A stretch of DNA of 64,000 nt, from assembly GCA_025917655.1 (NCBI GenBank), contig CP084614.1:806001-870000 (forward strand), written 5' to 3'. A program made the position numbers and the translations under genes. Below the pieces are notes generated by a model, which searched no databases, was not told where the DNA came from, and saw nothing but the letters and a program-made list of their open reading frames with translations. The stretch comes from Chlorella sorokiniana. Lineage: Eukaryota > Chlorophyta > Trebouxiophyceae > Chlorellales > Chlorellaceae. This document shows positions 23,894-34,563 of this stretch, piece by piece (within the stretch, counting starts at the first letter, position 1; each line of letters opens with the position of its first letter).

Positions 23894-26800
23894 TCATGCG
23901 GCTGCCACCAGCGGCTGCGAGGCCTGCAGCCCCAGCTCCGCCACGGCGGCCTCGCGCATGCAGAACTTCTGGGGCTTGCCGCTGGCTGTTGTGGGAAATG
24001 CGTCGACCACCTGCGCAGGGGTGCGGCAGGGCGGCGATGTCACAACGTCTGTCTGCCTGGAAAGCACGGCGATGCAGCATCTTGCCTTGAAGTAACGTGG
24101 GACCTTCTGGTGGCTGATGCGGCCCTTGCACCACGCCCGCAGCTCGTCGACAGCCACGTGGCGGTGGCCCTCCCTGCAACCAAACACAGCGGCAGCCTGG
24201 GCACCCGCTGGGTCCCACACCTCTGGCCAAGGCAGTCTGTCGCGAGGCCTGCCGCCACTCGCCTGAGCCGCACCCAAGCGCAGAGCTCCTCCCCCATCCT
24301 CTCGTCGGGCACACCAAACACCTGCAGCCAGCACACGACGGCGGCGGAGGCTCTGCACCGGCCGCTTCCTCCTGCTGGAGCCGCACCCTGCAGGCGCCCC
24401 CATGCAAGCACACCCCCACCTGAACGTCGGCAACGGCGGGGTGCTGGTGCAGGAACTCCTCCACCTCCCGGGGGAACAGGTTCTCGCCGCCTGCTAACAC
24501 GAGCGGGGGACAGGCGTGTCGCGTATTTGTGAGGGTGGGAGACAGCGTAAATGTCAGGAGCCTTTTCTTCCATGCACCAGCCCACGCGCAAGCAGCCAGC
24601 CAGCCCCCCTCCCCCAACAACCGCCACCCACCCCGGATGACAACGTCCTTGCATCGTCCCACGACGGAGCAGAAGCCGTCGGCATCCAGCACCGCCAGGT
24701 CACCGGTGCGCATCCAGCGGTCCTGCAGAGGCAGGGGCGCTCCCGCTGCTTGAGGCAGCCAACGCTCTGGCCGGCAACGGGGCACACTTTTGTTTCGGGA
24801 GGGGGCGAGGGGGCGTGCACCATGCACCAGGCAGGCAAAGGAAGGCGAGGGTGGGGTGCAGGGTGCTGAGGGGTGCGGTCTGACCAGTCTGCGCGTCGCA
24901 CCTGGCCCAGCGCGGCTGCCGTGGCCGCAGGGTCGCCCCAGTAGCCCAGCATCACGGAGTAGCCTCGCACCAGCAGCTCACCCACCTGGGGGCAGCGGCA
25001 GGGGGCGGCGGTGGCCAGCAGGCAGCATGTGAGGGGTGCGCTGCTGCCAGGCCGCACGAAGCACGGCTAGTGCAACAACCAGCAGGCTGCCGTGATGCCC
25101 GCCGCGGCCGGCCCTGCGCCGCACCTGGCCCCGCGGCAGGGTGCGGCCCGTGGCGGGGTCGGCCACCCTGGCCTCAAGGTGGGGGCCCACACGCCCCACA
25201 GTTGACACACGGCGGTCCACGGGGTCTGCAAGGGGGGGGTGATGGTAATCTGCTGGTGAGCACACGCCTGCGGGCCCTCAGGCACAGCATGGAAGGGAAG
25301 GGCGGCAGGCACTGGCAGCAGCAGGGGCGCTGCCAGCCTCACCTGAGCGCGCGGTCATGAAGGACACGGGGCTCGTCTCTGCGCTTGGTTGGGAACGGGG
25401 CGGGGCGGTGGGCAGGCTGGAGACAGGGCGGGGGAGGTAGGGACGCCGTTCCAGGGCAGGGCTGCGAGCTGGGCTCTGCCCGAGAACCACGCACGGCACA
25501 GCGTGTTCAGCAGGCGCAGCGCACCCGTCATGCCGTAGCAGATGGTCACCTCGCTCATGTGCATGTCTGGAAAGGGGTGGGGGGGGCTCGCTTGTCAGCA
25601 AGGAGCGCTGGAAAGGGGCAACGCGCTGGCTCGGCAGCTGCCAACTGAGGGCCGTAAAGCAGCAGGATCGGCAGCACCAGATGGCAGCGCACCCGTCATG
25701 ACCTGGCGCATCAGCGGGGCGGGGCAGGGCGCGCCCGCCATGATGCCGGTGCGCAGGCTGGACAGGTTGTACTGCTGGAAGCTGCAAGCAACATGCCCCG
25801 GGCAGCCTGCTCAACGGCCAGCAAGGCGGCAGTGCAGGGGTGGCGGAGCAGGCAGGGCAGGCCATCCAGCTGCATGTGCCCGCGCCCAGCCCCGCCTGCG
25901 CTGCATCAACCCACTCTGGCTGCTCCAGCTGCGCAATGAACATGACGGGCACGCCGTACAGCGAGGTGCAGCGCTCTCCCGCCACCGCCGCCAGCGTGGC
26001 GCGTGCGTCAAAGCACTCTGCGGCAGCGCAGACAAGCTTGAGCCATGCAGCCCGTTGGGATGGTGCACCGCAAGAACCGGTTCCCGCGGCGGCTGCGCCC
26101 TCCGCTGCCGCACCTGCTGGGTAGACCGCTGTGGAGCCGTGCGTGAGGCAGGCCAGGTTGCCCATCACAACACCGAAGCAGTGGTAGAGGGGCACAGGGA
26201 TGCACACCCTGCAGCACAGCACGTCTCGGCACCGTGAGCCGAGTGAGCCTCCTCCAACACGCTCCCCCAAACAACTCAAGGCCGAGCCATGCACAACAAC
26301 ACACTGCTCAGCCTTGTTCGTCTCAACCGCATCCTGGCCGCCGCAGGCCTCGCCTGTCTGCTGCGGTGTAGCCCAGCGCCCTCCCCACCGCCAGCCCGTT
26401 GTTCAGGATGTTGCGGTGCGACAGCGTGGTGGCCTTGGGCCGCCCCGTGGTTCCGCTGGTGAACTGGATGTTGGCGGGCTCGCCGGGCGCAGCCACCGCC
26501 GCCGCGCTCCAGCCCCTGCCTGCTGCAGGCTCTCCCCGCGCCGCGCAGCTGCCGCCAGCTCAGCATGCCTGCAGGGCGCGCAACGGCCCGGCGTCAGCCG
26601 CACCCCGCCACACGCCAGTGCCAAGGGACCCCGACCAAACATGATTTGTTCCCCAGGCGACTCAAAGCGTGCGCAGCGCTCACCTCGCGGCGCTTCCTCC
26701 CCCAGCACCACCGTGTGCCGCAGCGAGGGGGTGCGGTCCCTGCGGGCAGGCAGCACAGCGCAGGCAGGCCAGAGGCTCCCTTAATGACCAACAGGCGCGC

Positions 26801-27848
26801 TGCTGGACAAGTGCTGCGCAAGTGGCAACCTTTCGCAGGCTGTCCAACCCCTCTGCCACCCAGCTCACCGCACGCTCAACGCCAGGTCCACAAAGGACGT
26901 GCCCCGCAGCTCGGGGGCCATGACCAGGGCGGTACAGCCCACCTTGTTCACGACGTACTGCAGCTCGCCCGCCTTCAGCGAGGGATTGACGTTGACGAGG
27001 ATGGCGCCCACCTGCGGGGACCACGCCCAGCGCATGCAGGGCCTGGTTGAGGCTTCCGCCTTGCCGGGCAGCCCTGAAGTGTGGTGCTGGAGCGGCGGCC
27101 CTCCCTCCCGCACCCTCGCTCCGCACTTTGGCCGCAGCGTACTGAAGCACCGTCCACTCGGCACAGTTGGGGGCCCAGATGGCGATGCGGTCCTGCCGCT
27201 GCGAGGAGCGAGGATGCCAGAGGCAAGGCAAGGGAGGTGAGGCAGGTGGAGGTGACCCAAAGGTGCTTCACATCTAACCAAGCTCTTGTCAGCAGGAGGT
27301 GCCCCCTCCCCCTTCACCCCCCGCCCACACACCTGCACTCCCAGGGTCAGCAGCCCCGCGCCACCTCATCAGACTGCCGCGCCAGCTCAGCGTAGGTTAG
27401 GCGTGTGCCCTGGTGCAGGCTGACCAGCGCCGACGGCGGGGAAGGCGAGCGCCTGCCGCTCCAACAGCGTGCCGATGGTCACGTTGAGGAGGGGTGCATC
27501 GGTGCGGCCCCGCACATATGACAGCTGGCTGGCACCCTCCCGGGCGCCCAGATGGTGGGGCCAAGGGCTGCATGCCGGGCAAGGCAGCGGAGACGTTCAG
27601 TTGAACTTGGGAGGGAGCTGGCGGGGCAGGGTGACACGGCGGCCAGGTTTGTGAGTCACTGTAGCAGGAGAGTACCTTTGAAACCTAAGCTCTGGAACTC
27701 GTTACGGGCTGCAGCCAGCTGTTGAGCTCCGCGCGCCCCGTAGGCCGAAGAGGCGGCTGGCGGGGGCCACAGCCTGCGGCCTGCGGTCCAGGACCGCCGC
27801 CACATACTGGCCTGATGCCCGACGGATGATGGAAGTGTCCGTGATCAT
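23894..27848 (-). CDS. Acyl-CoA synthetase, ACSF2 type (ANL superfamily)
   Basis: It adenylates a fatty or other carboxylic acid and forms the CoA thioester. ANL motifs appear in order on the minus strand: [20 protein letters not shown] (about 27130-27195), the P-loop-like [18 protein letters not shown] (about 26400-26475), [20 protein letters not shown] (about 26135-26200), the [20 protein letters not shown] stretch (about 25905-25965), [16 protein letters not shown] (about 24930-24985), [20 protein letters not shown] (about 24655-24715), [19 protein letters not shown] (about 24430-24490) and the C-terminal lysine loop [10 protein letters not shown] (about 23965-23995). PLYHCFG and the overall order match ACSF2 better than plant 4-coumarate ligases. 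The ATG at 27848 opens an Arg/Ala-rich, acid-poor leader ([20 protein letters not shown]), consistent with mitochondrial or plastid import. The stop is at 23894. At least ten introns are present. The acyl substrate cannot be told from sequence. Confidence 0.88.
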
Positions 27849-28233
27849 GCGAGAATGCAGCAGTACCTGCACCGGTACATGAGCCAGCGTCTGGGAGCTT
27901 GCGGCTTAGCCGTTGCAGATGCACCATAAGTGGAGAATCGTTGTTCCTGAGACCAGACCCATGCCCTGGGTGGCAGAAGCCGACGACAAGGTTGTGCTAC
28001 CTCAGCAGCCTGGCTGGTGCAGTAAACACAGCCAGGGAAGTGTGCAGCCGGATCCTCCCGGCAACGTGCCCGGCGCACTTGGCGGCCGGCTGCTCTGCTG
28101 ACAATGTAAGGGACGCGGCAGCACGCAGGCAGCAGCGCAACTGTCAAGGCTGAGAGCTGCAGGCAGACCTTGCCCGCACCAATGATCCGCTTTTCCGCAG
28201 CTGTGGCTTCTTCAGCTGAAGTAGGCATGCAGC
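27849..28233. promoter_or_regulatory. Upstream region of the acyl-CoA synthetase gene, with a dispersed repeat copy
   Basis: About 385 bases between two minus-strand genes. It contains one copy (28054-28087) of a 34-nt sequence found again at 32558-32591. No other element is recognised. Confidence 0.4.
28054..28087 (+). repeat. Dispersed 34-nt repeat, copy 1
   Basis: It matches 32558-32591 at 32 of 34 positions in the same orientation; the core begins CCTCCCGGCAAC. Both copies lie outside recognised exons and are preceded by GCAGCCGG at slightly different distances, so the shared element may be longer and carry an indel. Family unknown. Confidence 0.6.
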
Positions 28234-31200
28234 CTACATCAAACAGCGTGCATATGACTGGACTGCGCAGACAAGAGAGGGTCCCTCATCGCACGGCCTG
28301 TCATCCCTCTTCCTCCCCCTGCTGCTGCTGCTGGGCGCCGCCGCCAGCGCCTTGCACACGCGACGATGCCCGCCCTGGCGCCAGTCCGCGTGCGAGCACT
28401 CGGCACCGCAGTAGCGGGCCACTCGGCAGCCGCTGCACAGTTTGCTGCTGCCGTCCCCCCAGGTTGGCGCAGCCAGCGTACGCGCAGCTGCGGGTGGCCG
28501 CCGCCTGCATGCGCTCGACCTGCACCGCCGCCGCCTGCTCGGGCAGCTGCCAGTGCTGGTGCACCAGGGCTGCCAGGTCAGCTGCTGGCTGCAACAGCGG
28601 TTTCAGCGCGCCTGCCAGCTGCCGCGCGCCACCAGCGCTCCTCTGTGCTGCCAGGGCCTTGCCGCTCGCATGGAGCGCATCCAAGCTGGCTGACAGACGG
28701 GCAGTGCCCTCGCGCAGCTGCCCCGCCAGCTCAGCCTGTCCCTCGCCGCGCCCAGCACTGCCGCCAGCCCGCTGCAAGTCAGCGACCGCCGTGGCCCCAG
28801 CCACAGCAACTGCCGCAATGGCAATGTGAACGTGCCCAGCCAGGTCGTACTGCAAAAATGCGGACGGGCCTGGGTGAGCAAGGCCCCAGGCTGCACATCC
28901 AGCTTGCATGCTGCAAGTCTGCGCTCAGCCAGGCAAGATGGCGGCGATGGGTGTGGCTGAAGAGCAGCGCAGCCCTCACCAGCCGCTCGCCCTCGTTGTC
29001 AGGCACGCCGTTCGCCCGCTCCGCAGCGCTGGCAGCGGACGCCAGCAAGCCGGCGCGCACCGCAGCCACCGCCACTGACGGGTCGCCTGCCCACGACAGA
29101 AAGTCTGACAGAAGCTCGCGGTGCTTGTGCTGCGGATCCGAGGGCACAAAGCTGTCCACAGGCGTGGAAGGAGAGCCGAGGGGGCTGCGCCCCAGCGCAG
29201 TGCAGCACGGCATGCGGTTGGCCCAACAGAGGGGCTTACGCATGGCCCCACCCGCGTGCCAGGCACATCCTGTCAGCAGCAAGCAACCGCAACGCCGGCG
29301 CCGCACCTCAGTCTCGCTTTCCAGATGGGCCGTCAGCAGCGCCAGCTGCTCCTCCAGCAGCGGCGACGCACGGAAGAGGCGCGGGAAGCGGCGCGCTGAT
29401 GCCGTCACCACCGCATGCATGCTGTACACGCAAGGGCTGGGCGGCTGGGGTGCCGCACCCTCTTCACGGGCCCCTCTGGCACCGCCGCAGCGCACTGATG
29501 CAGGGCAGCCAAGTGGGGGGACAGCGCCGCTCGCATGGCTTCCCGCCTGCGTGCATCACGGAGCGAGGGTGGGGTTGGGAAAGATAGGGAGTGGCAGGGC
29601 AATGGCAATGGCAGTGGGCTGCGTCCCAGGGGCAGGGGGCACGGGGGGGGCCCTGGGCACTGCAAGCTTGCCACAAGCCCTCACACCGGCCTTGCCTGCG
29701 CTCGACGCCCTCCACCGCGTCCACTTCGGCGCAGCATAAGATGTGCCACATCATGAGGAAAAGTTCTTGCAGCGAAACCTGTGACAACTCTGAGCAACCG
29801 TTGGGCAGCAGGCCAGGGCTGCTCCGCGCCGGCAGCCAGAACGCCAGGCGGCACACGCGTGCATGCAGGCGCACAAGCGCGTTGAACGCGCCCGTCCTCG
29901 CTGCCTCCTCTGCCCGCTGCTGCATGTCCGGGCCCGACCAGAGCATCTTGGCGCTGTAAAGCCCAGCAGACAGCAGGTTGATGACGATGTTCATGGCCAT
30001 GCTAGCAGCGGCCGACATCGTCGCACCAGGCGGCGGCGGCGATCCGCTGGGGGCGTCCCAGCGGGCATCCAGCTCATCCAGCAGCGGCAGCAGGCCCAGC
30101 GCCGCATCTGTGGCCACCGCCCAATCCAACGCCTCGGCCATGCTGCGGATGCTGGACCGCGGCCTGACCAGCCAAGCCACATCGATCACCATGCCATGCA
30201 GGGCAGTGCATAGCTCCGCCAGAGCAGGCCGCTGCCGGGCATCGGCCGCCGCGGCCCGCAGCAGCGCCACCAGGCGCGGCAGCTGCCGCAGCAGCTCCCA
30301 GGTGTCCGAGCGCTGATCGGGCGTCTGATCGTCGATTAGTTTGCCGGAGTCAGCCAGCGACGCAGTCATTGAAAAGGCGCCCAGCAGCAGCTTGGAGTAG
30401 GCATCCGCGCTCACGCCATTGGGGCATCGCAGGGGCACTGCATTCAGCACCTGAACGGCGCAGCGCAGTGCACCGCCACTGCCGTGTGTGCCGTTGTGCC
30501 GCCTTACTGCTGGCAGCAGTGCACCTTGCCAAGCACGACGCTGAGACTAAAAGCCAGTCCAAAGGTCAGCTGCTGCAGGCGTGTAGCGTCTGAGCTGCTG
30601 CTGCCGTCCAACGCTGCTAACGCCCCATCCATGTTGGCGGCCAGGCACGGCAGCGCAGTGCCAAGCAACAGACGCACGAGCGCATCTTGTGTGGACGGTT
30701 GGGAAGCAAGAGCCCCTTGCATCTCCTGGTGCTCTGGCCTGGTAATGATGAAGCACATGAATATGCACAGCTGGAGCATGTGTTCCACAAAAGGCTCTGC
30801 ACAGGAGGTGCAGGTCACACACGTGTGCAGTTTGTGCTTTGCCACGACACAAACAACAATGCATTCTACATTGCAGTAAACACGCAGCAATGCCTTGTGG
30901 CTGCAGCATTTGCAGATAAGCAAGGAGCGCCACAGGCGATCAAGGCAGCACTGCACTTAGGCGGCTCACCGGGCTCCAGTGCGCTTTGCGCCACCAGCTC
31001 GGACGCCTCAGCCACAGCCTCCAACCAGGGCAGCACCGTGCCTGGCTTCATGAAGCCACGCACAAAGCTGGCGGCTGCCCCGGGGGCGCATGATTGTGCA
31101 AGAATGTAAGCATGCTGCGCACGGCAAAACTCTGGGACAATGCGATATTGAAGAGAATTTTGTCTCCGTCCAGCGTGATTTGCTGCATGCCGCTAACTCG

Positions 31201-31967
31201 CGCCACATCCAAGCCTTGCCCCAGCATGTTGCGGCCCAGCCGCCAAACAACGGCCAGCGAGGAGGCCAGCTGTACCGCCTGCACCTGCGTCAGGCTGGTG
31301 CCTCCAGCTGCAAGCGCGACTGCCAGGTAAGCCAGTGCATGGACCAGCTTGCACCCGGCATGCACTTGGTACCAGTTGACGTGATCGGCCCCTCCAACGC
31401 CGAGCCGGAAGAGGCTGGAGGACAGTGACAGCATTGACCTGCTGGGTTGCCAGACAGGGGGTGCGCAAGCGGGTGTTGGCGGCAGGTCAAAAGGGCTGTT
31501 GAAGGTGGTTGATGGGAGCGTTGCTGGCGTGGATCACCTCATCTGAGGCTCTGAGGCGGCAAAAAGCATCGAGGACACCAGTGGAGGCAGCGCTGGCGCG
31601 ATCAACACGACTCACCCGAGCAGCTCTGCTTGGTTCAAGCCGAGCACGACTTTATCATCTTCTGCAGCTTCAGCTACTCTGTCCACGACCGCCGCCAACC
31701 GACGACCTGCCTCCGCGCTCGGGGGGGACAGCACAAGGTTTCTGTCAAGGCTGCCAAGTCACGGAGCAGTCTGTGGCTGGTCATCTCAGGGGCAGCAATC
31801 GGCCGAAGGAGCCAACGGCATCCTTGATCGCTGCATCTGGGCTGCCGCACCACAGCATGCGCCGCAGCTTGTACCGTTGGATGCTCCCGTCTCAGCAACA
31901 TGGCGGCTGTGGTGCTAAGTTGTTGAAAGTCTCCTGGCACTGGGCTCGAGTTGTGCACCTTGATCAT
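28234..31967 (-). CDS. Large helical protein with a C-terminal MYND zinc finger
   Basis: The last exon encodes a MYND finger, a C/H-rich protein-binding zinc module: CAYAGCANLGG, then after a frame change SGCRVARYCGAECSHADWRQ and GHRRVCKALA (about 28350-28480), ending at the TAG at 28234. Upstream exons are Leu/Ala-rich and helical without a catalytic motif, for example LVHALAYLAVALAAGGTSLT, GMQQITLDGDKILFNIALSQ, TWELLRQLPRLVALLRAAAA and SQVSLQELFLMMWHILCCAE. The N-terminal exon contains PEMTSHRLLRDLAALTETL and, after a slip at the C7 run (31721-31727 as G on plus), RRLAAVVDRVAEAAED. An ATG at 31967 or a downstream one near 31903 could start it. Large MYND proteins of this form are common in Chlorella-type algae. 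The MYND call is sure; the function of the helical body is unknown. Confidence 0.75.
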
Positions 31968-32785
31968 GGTACAGTGAGCATGCAGCAGCGCATGGACAGC
32001 CTCACGCCCTCCTCTTCTCGGCTGCAGCGGCTGGCCTTGCCCTCTAGGCTGGCAACGCTTCCGACAAATTCTGCCGCCTGCTGGGCTCGTCTCCTGCTTG
32101 AGCCTCTTGTCCTGCTGTGATCCCGCCTCCTCCTGCCCAGCTGGATGCTCAGGGTCTGCTGCTGCCTCGTCGCCTTGCTACTTCCCAGGCAGCCCCGCCG
32201 GCGGGCCCCGCCGCAGCACCCGCCCCGGCTTCAGCCCCGCCTCCTGACGGCCCGCCAGCGGATGGCCCCTGCCCTGCTGCTTCTTGTCCTGCTTGCCAGC
32301 AGCCTGCTGTCCGGTCACAAGCTCAAAATCTGCCGCCCTAAATGCATGCCCCCTGCCCTACACGCAGCACCCCCACCGATGCATGGCTGCGCCTTCATCG
32401 AGGCATGCACAGGGCACACCTTATCCTGGCGTCCGAGCGTGGGGGCGCGGCTGCCATGCTGCTCTGGGATTGGTAACACATAAGTACGAGTGAAAGCCTG
32501 GGAGCGCGGCTGCCAAGCTGCGCCGCACGTCAAGCGCAGCCGGTGCCGCAGCCCGCCCCTCCCGGCAACATGCCCGGCACACTTGGCGGCCTCAAAGTAC
32601 GTGCTGGAACCTGAACATCATGATCTGCCCTTCTTGGTGGATCTACGGTGCTCCTAACACCAAAAACAACAACCGCTACACTACCTCCGTTCTTGCAGAC
32701 CTGGCTGCTCGCTGTGCTCGGCATGCGCAGCATGGGAGCTCTGTGCTGCAACACACTCGACCGCCAGCCTCGCAGCGTGCGTGCG
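31968..32785. other. Intergenic region with dispersed repeat
   Basis: About 800 bases between two minus-strand genes, holding the promoter of the MYND gene and the 3' untranslated region of the p30 gene. There is a Pro/Ala-biased open stretch near 32110-32340 on the plus strand, which I attribute to base composition. It contains copy 2 of the 34-nt repeat. Confidence 0.4.
32558..32591 (+). repeat. Dispersed 34-nt repeat, copy 2
   Basis: It differs from the copy at 28054-28087 at two positions (A for G in both). It lies about 195 bases downstream of the p30 stop codon. Confidence 0.6.
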
Positions 32786-34161
32786 TCACAGGCAGCGGTC
32801 AGCGCCCGCCATTTGCGCAAACTTGAGGGGCCGCTGCTGCGCCGCGGGCGGGTCGACCTCCATGCCCTCCGGCCCCTGCCCCGCCTGCTGCCCCCCCCGC
32901 CTGCTGCTGCCGCTGCCGCCGCTGCGCGCTCCTCCCGCCGCTTGAGCGCCGTCAGCTCCTCGCCGCTGCGCACCCGCACGCTGAGCGTGCCGCGGTAGGC
33001 GCGCCGCGCTGCCGCCCGCGCCACCACCGCGGCGGGGGCGCTGGTGATGGCGGCCAGCGCCTGCTGCTGGCTCAGGCCCAGCAGGCTGCCCAGGTTGGCC
33101 ACATCCAGCGGGCCGCGCAGCTCAAGGGCCGCCCGTGCCCCGCTGCTCAGCACCAGGCCCCGCCCCGCGCCTCCCGCACCAGCGCCTGCCCGTTGGCAAA
33201 CAGCTGGCGCCGCAGGCCCGCCTCGCGCAGAGCCGGCGCAAAGCATATCTGCGGCAGGGGGTAAAGAGGGGGCTGACCTGGGTTCGCTAGCACCCCGGCC
33301 GAAGCAGCAGCAGCCCCCGGCGGCAAGATGCGGGCGCGATGCCGCCATCCTCGACAGAAGCCCATCGCGTCTTCTCATACGGCGGAGGTGCAGGAGTTAT
33401 GCCAACAGCCATGAGCCTGGGGATCATGATGTGGCTGCCCCTCCCACCGTGCCCCCTCACACAGCGGCCGCCCACCTCAAAGTGCACGCCGCGGGCCAGC
33501 GCCGCCTTGACCGCCGCCGGCTTGAGGCGGAAGGGCAGGCGGCGGGAGAGGTCGAGGGCAATCAAGTCGCAGTCCAGGGGCGCAGGCCAGCTGGAACATG
33601 CGCTCGCTGCTGGGCTGCACAGCCACCAGGTCGTAGCCGCGAGCGATGGCGCTGGAGCAGGCGGCCTGTGTGTGTGGGTGGGGGGGGGGGAGGCGGGTGG
33701 GGTGCCGCAGCGAGCGGGGCACCTGGCAAAACTTGCCGACTGGCCGACTGCTGGGACCCCTGGGCCGCAGCCATGGCAGGAGGCGCGCGCGGCGCGTGGT
33801 TTTCTGTCGCAGCACATTGCAGCGGGCAGCGGGCAGCACCTGCGCGGTGGCGGCGTCGTCGGCCGGGATGTTGACCCGCGTCAGCTGCACTACGCTGTGC
33901 GGGTCGCCGTGGCGCCGGCCCCCGCGCGCCGCCGCCGCCGCCAGCGCCTCGCGCACCCCCCGCCGCCGCCGCCAGCAGCGCCTCCAGCTCCACGGGCCGG
34001 ATGGAGCAGCGGTCCTGGGGGTCGGCCAGGCGGGCGCCCGCTTGGTGCACCAGCGCGACGGCGTCCCAGCCCAGCCGCACGGCGTGGGACACGCGCTCCC
34101 GCTGCGTCTGCGCCTCCAGCAGCGTGTGCGACACCGCGAGGTCGTAGTACGGTAGTGACAT
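32786..34161 (-). CDS. RPP30: RNase P/MRP protein subunit p30 (Rpp30/Rpp1)
   Basis: A protein subunit of RNase P, which trims tRNA 5' leaders, and of RNase MRP, which acts in pre-rRNA processing; both are nuclear. The PHP-like TIM-barrel fold of the family is recognisable. The start MSLPYYDLAVSHTL (ATG at 34161) fits, followed by VSHAVRLGWDAVALVHQAG, SVVQLTRVNIPADD, GYDLVAVQPSSERMFQLAC, CDLIALDLSRRLPFRLKPAA and HFEVGG. The family signature follows as ICFAPALREAGLRRQLFANG (frame joined across an intron), then VLSSGARAALELRGPLDVAN and LGSLLGLSQQQALAAITSAP. The C-terminus probably reads RPLKFAQMAGADRCL with its TGA at 32786-32788, reached by a one-base slip in a long G run. It is divergent from the helicase gene over about 400 bases. 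Confidence 0.85.
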
Positions 34162-34563
34162 GGCTCGGCGGCGGTCTGCAGCTGGGGCGGACAGGCGCGC
34201 TGCGCTGCGCTCGTCAGCTCCCTGGGGTGGCGGCGGCGGCAGCGGCGGCTGGCGAGGGGCAAACTGATGTGCAGCGCCGGCGTCGCGCATGCATTTACAG
34301 GGAAGCAGTATGTGCTGCTGGCATCTGAAAAGCGCGCCTGAGCTTCTGCGAACGCCCCCAAAATGAGTCGAGGTTGGCCCTGCAGTTTTACGGCAGTTGA
34401 TGTCCAACTGACAGCACTATAGCTCTCGAGATTGCTGTAACATGCATGCAGGAGCCTGCGAAATACACAGCATACGGCGCACTAAGCCACCTCATGCGAG
34501 TCACTGCCTTTCGGCCTTTGTACAGATTAAAGCGCATACATCGTGTTGTCATAAAACAATAAA
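34162..34563. promoter_or_regulatory. Bidirectional promoter region, RPP30 and helicase
   Basis: A 402-base gap between two divergent ATG codons, with lower GC in 34380-34560. Both promoters must lie here unless untranslated exons extend into the neighbouring genes. No specific binding site is named. Confidence 0.5.

Noticed and set aside
32110-32340. Pro/Ala-rich open stretch considered as a coding exon
   Set aside because: It has no start, splice or domain support and lies in an otherwise intergenic interval.
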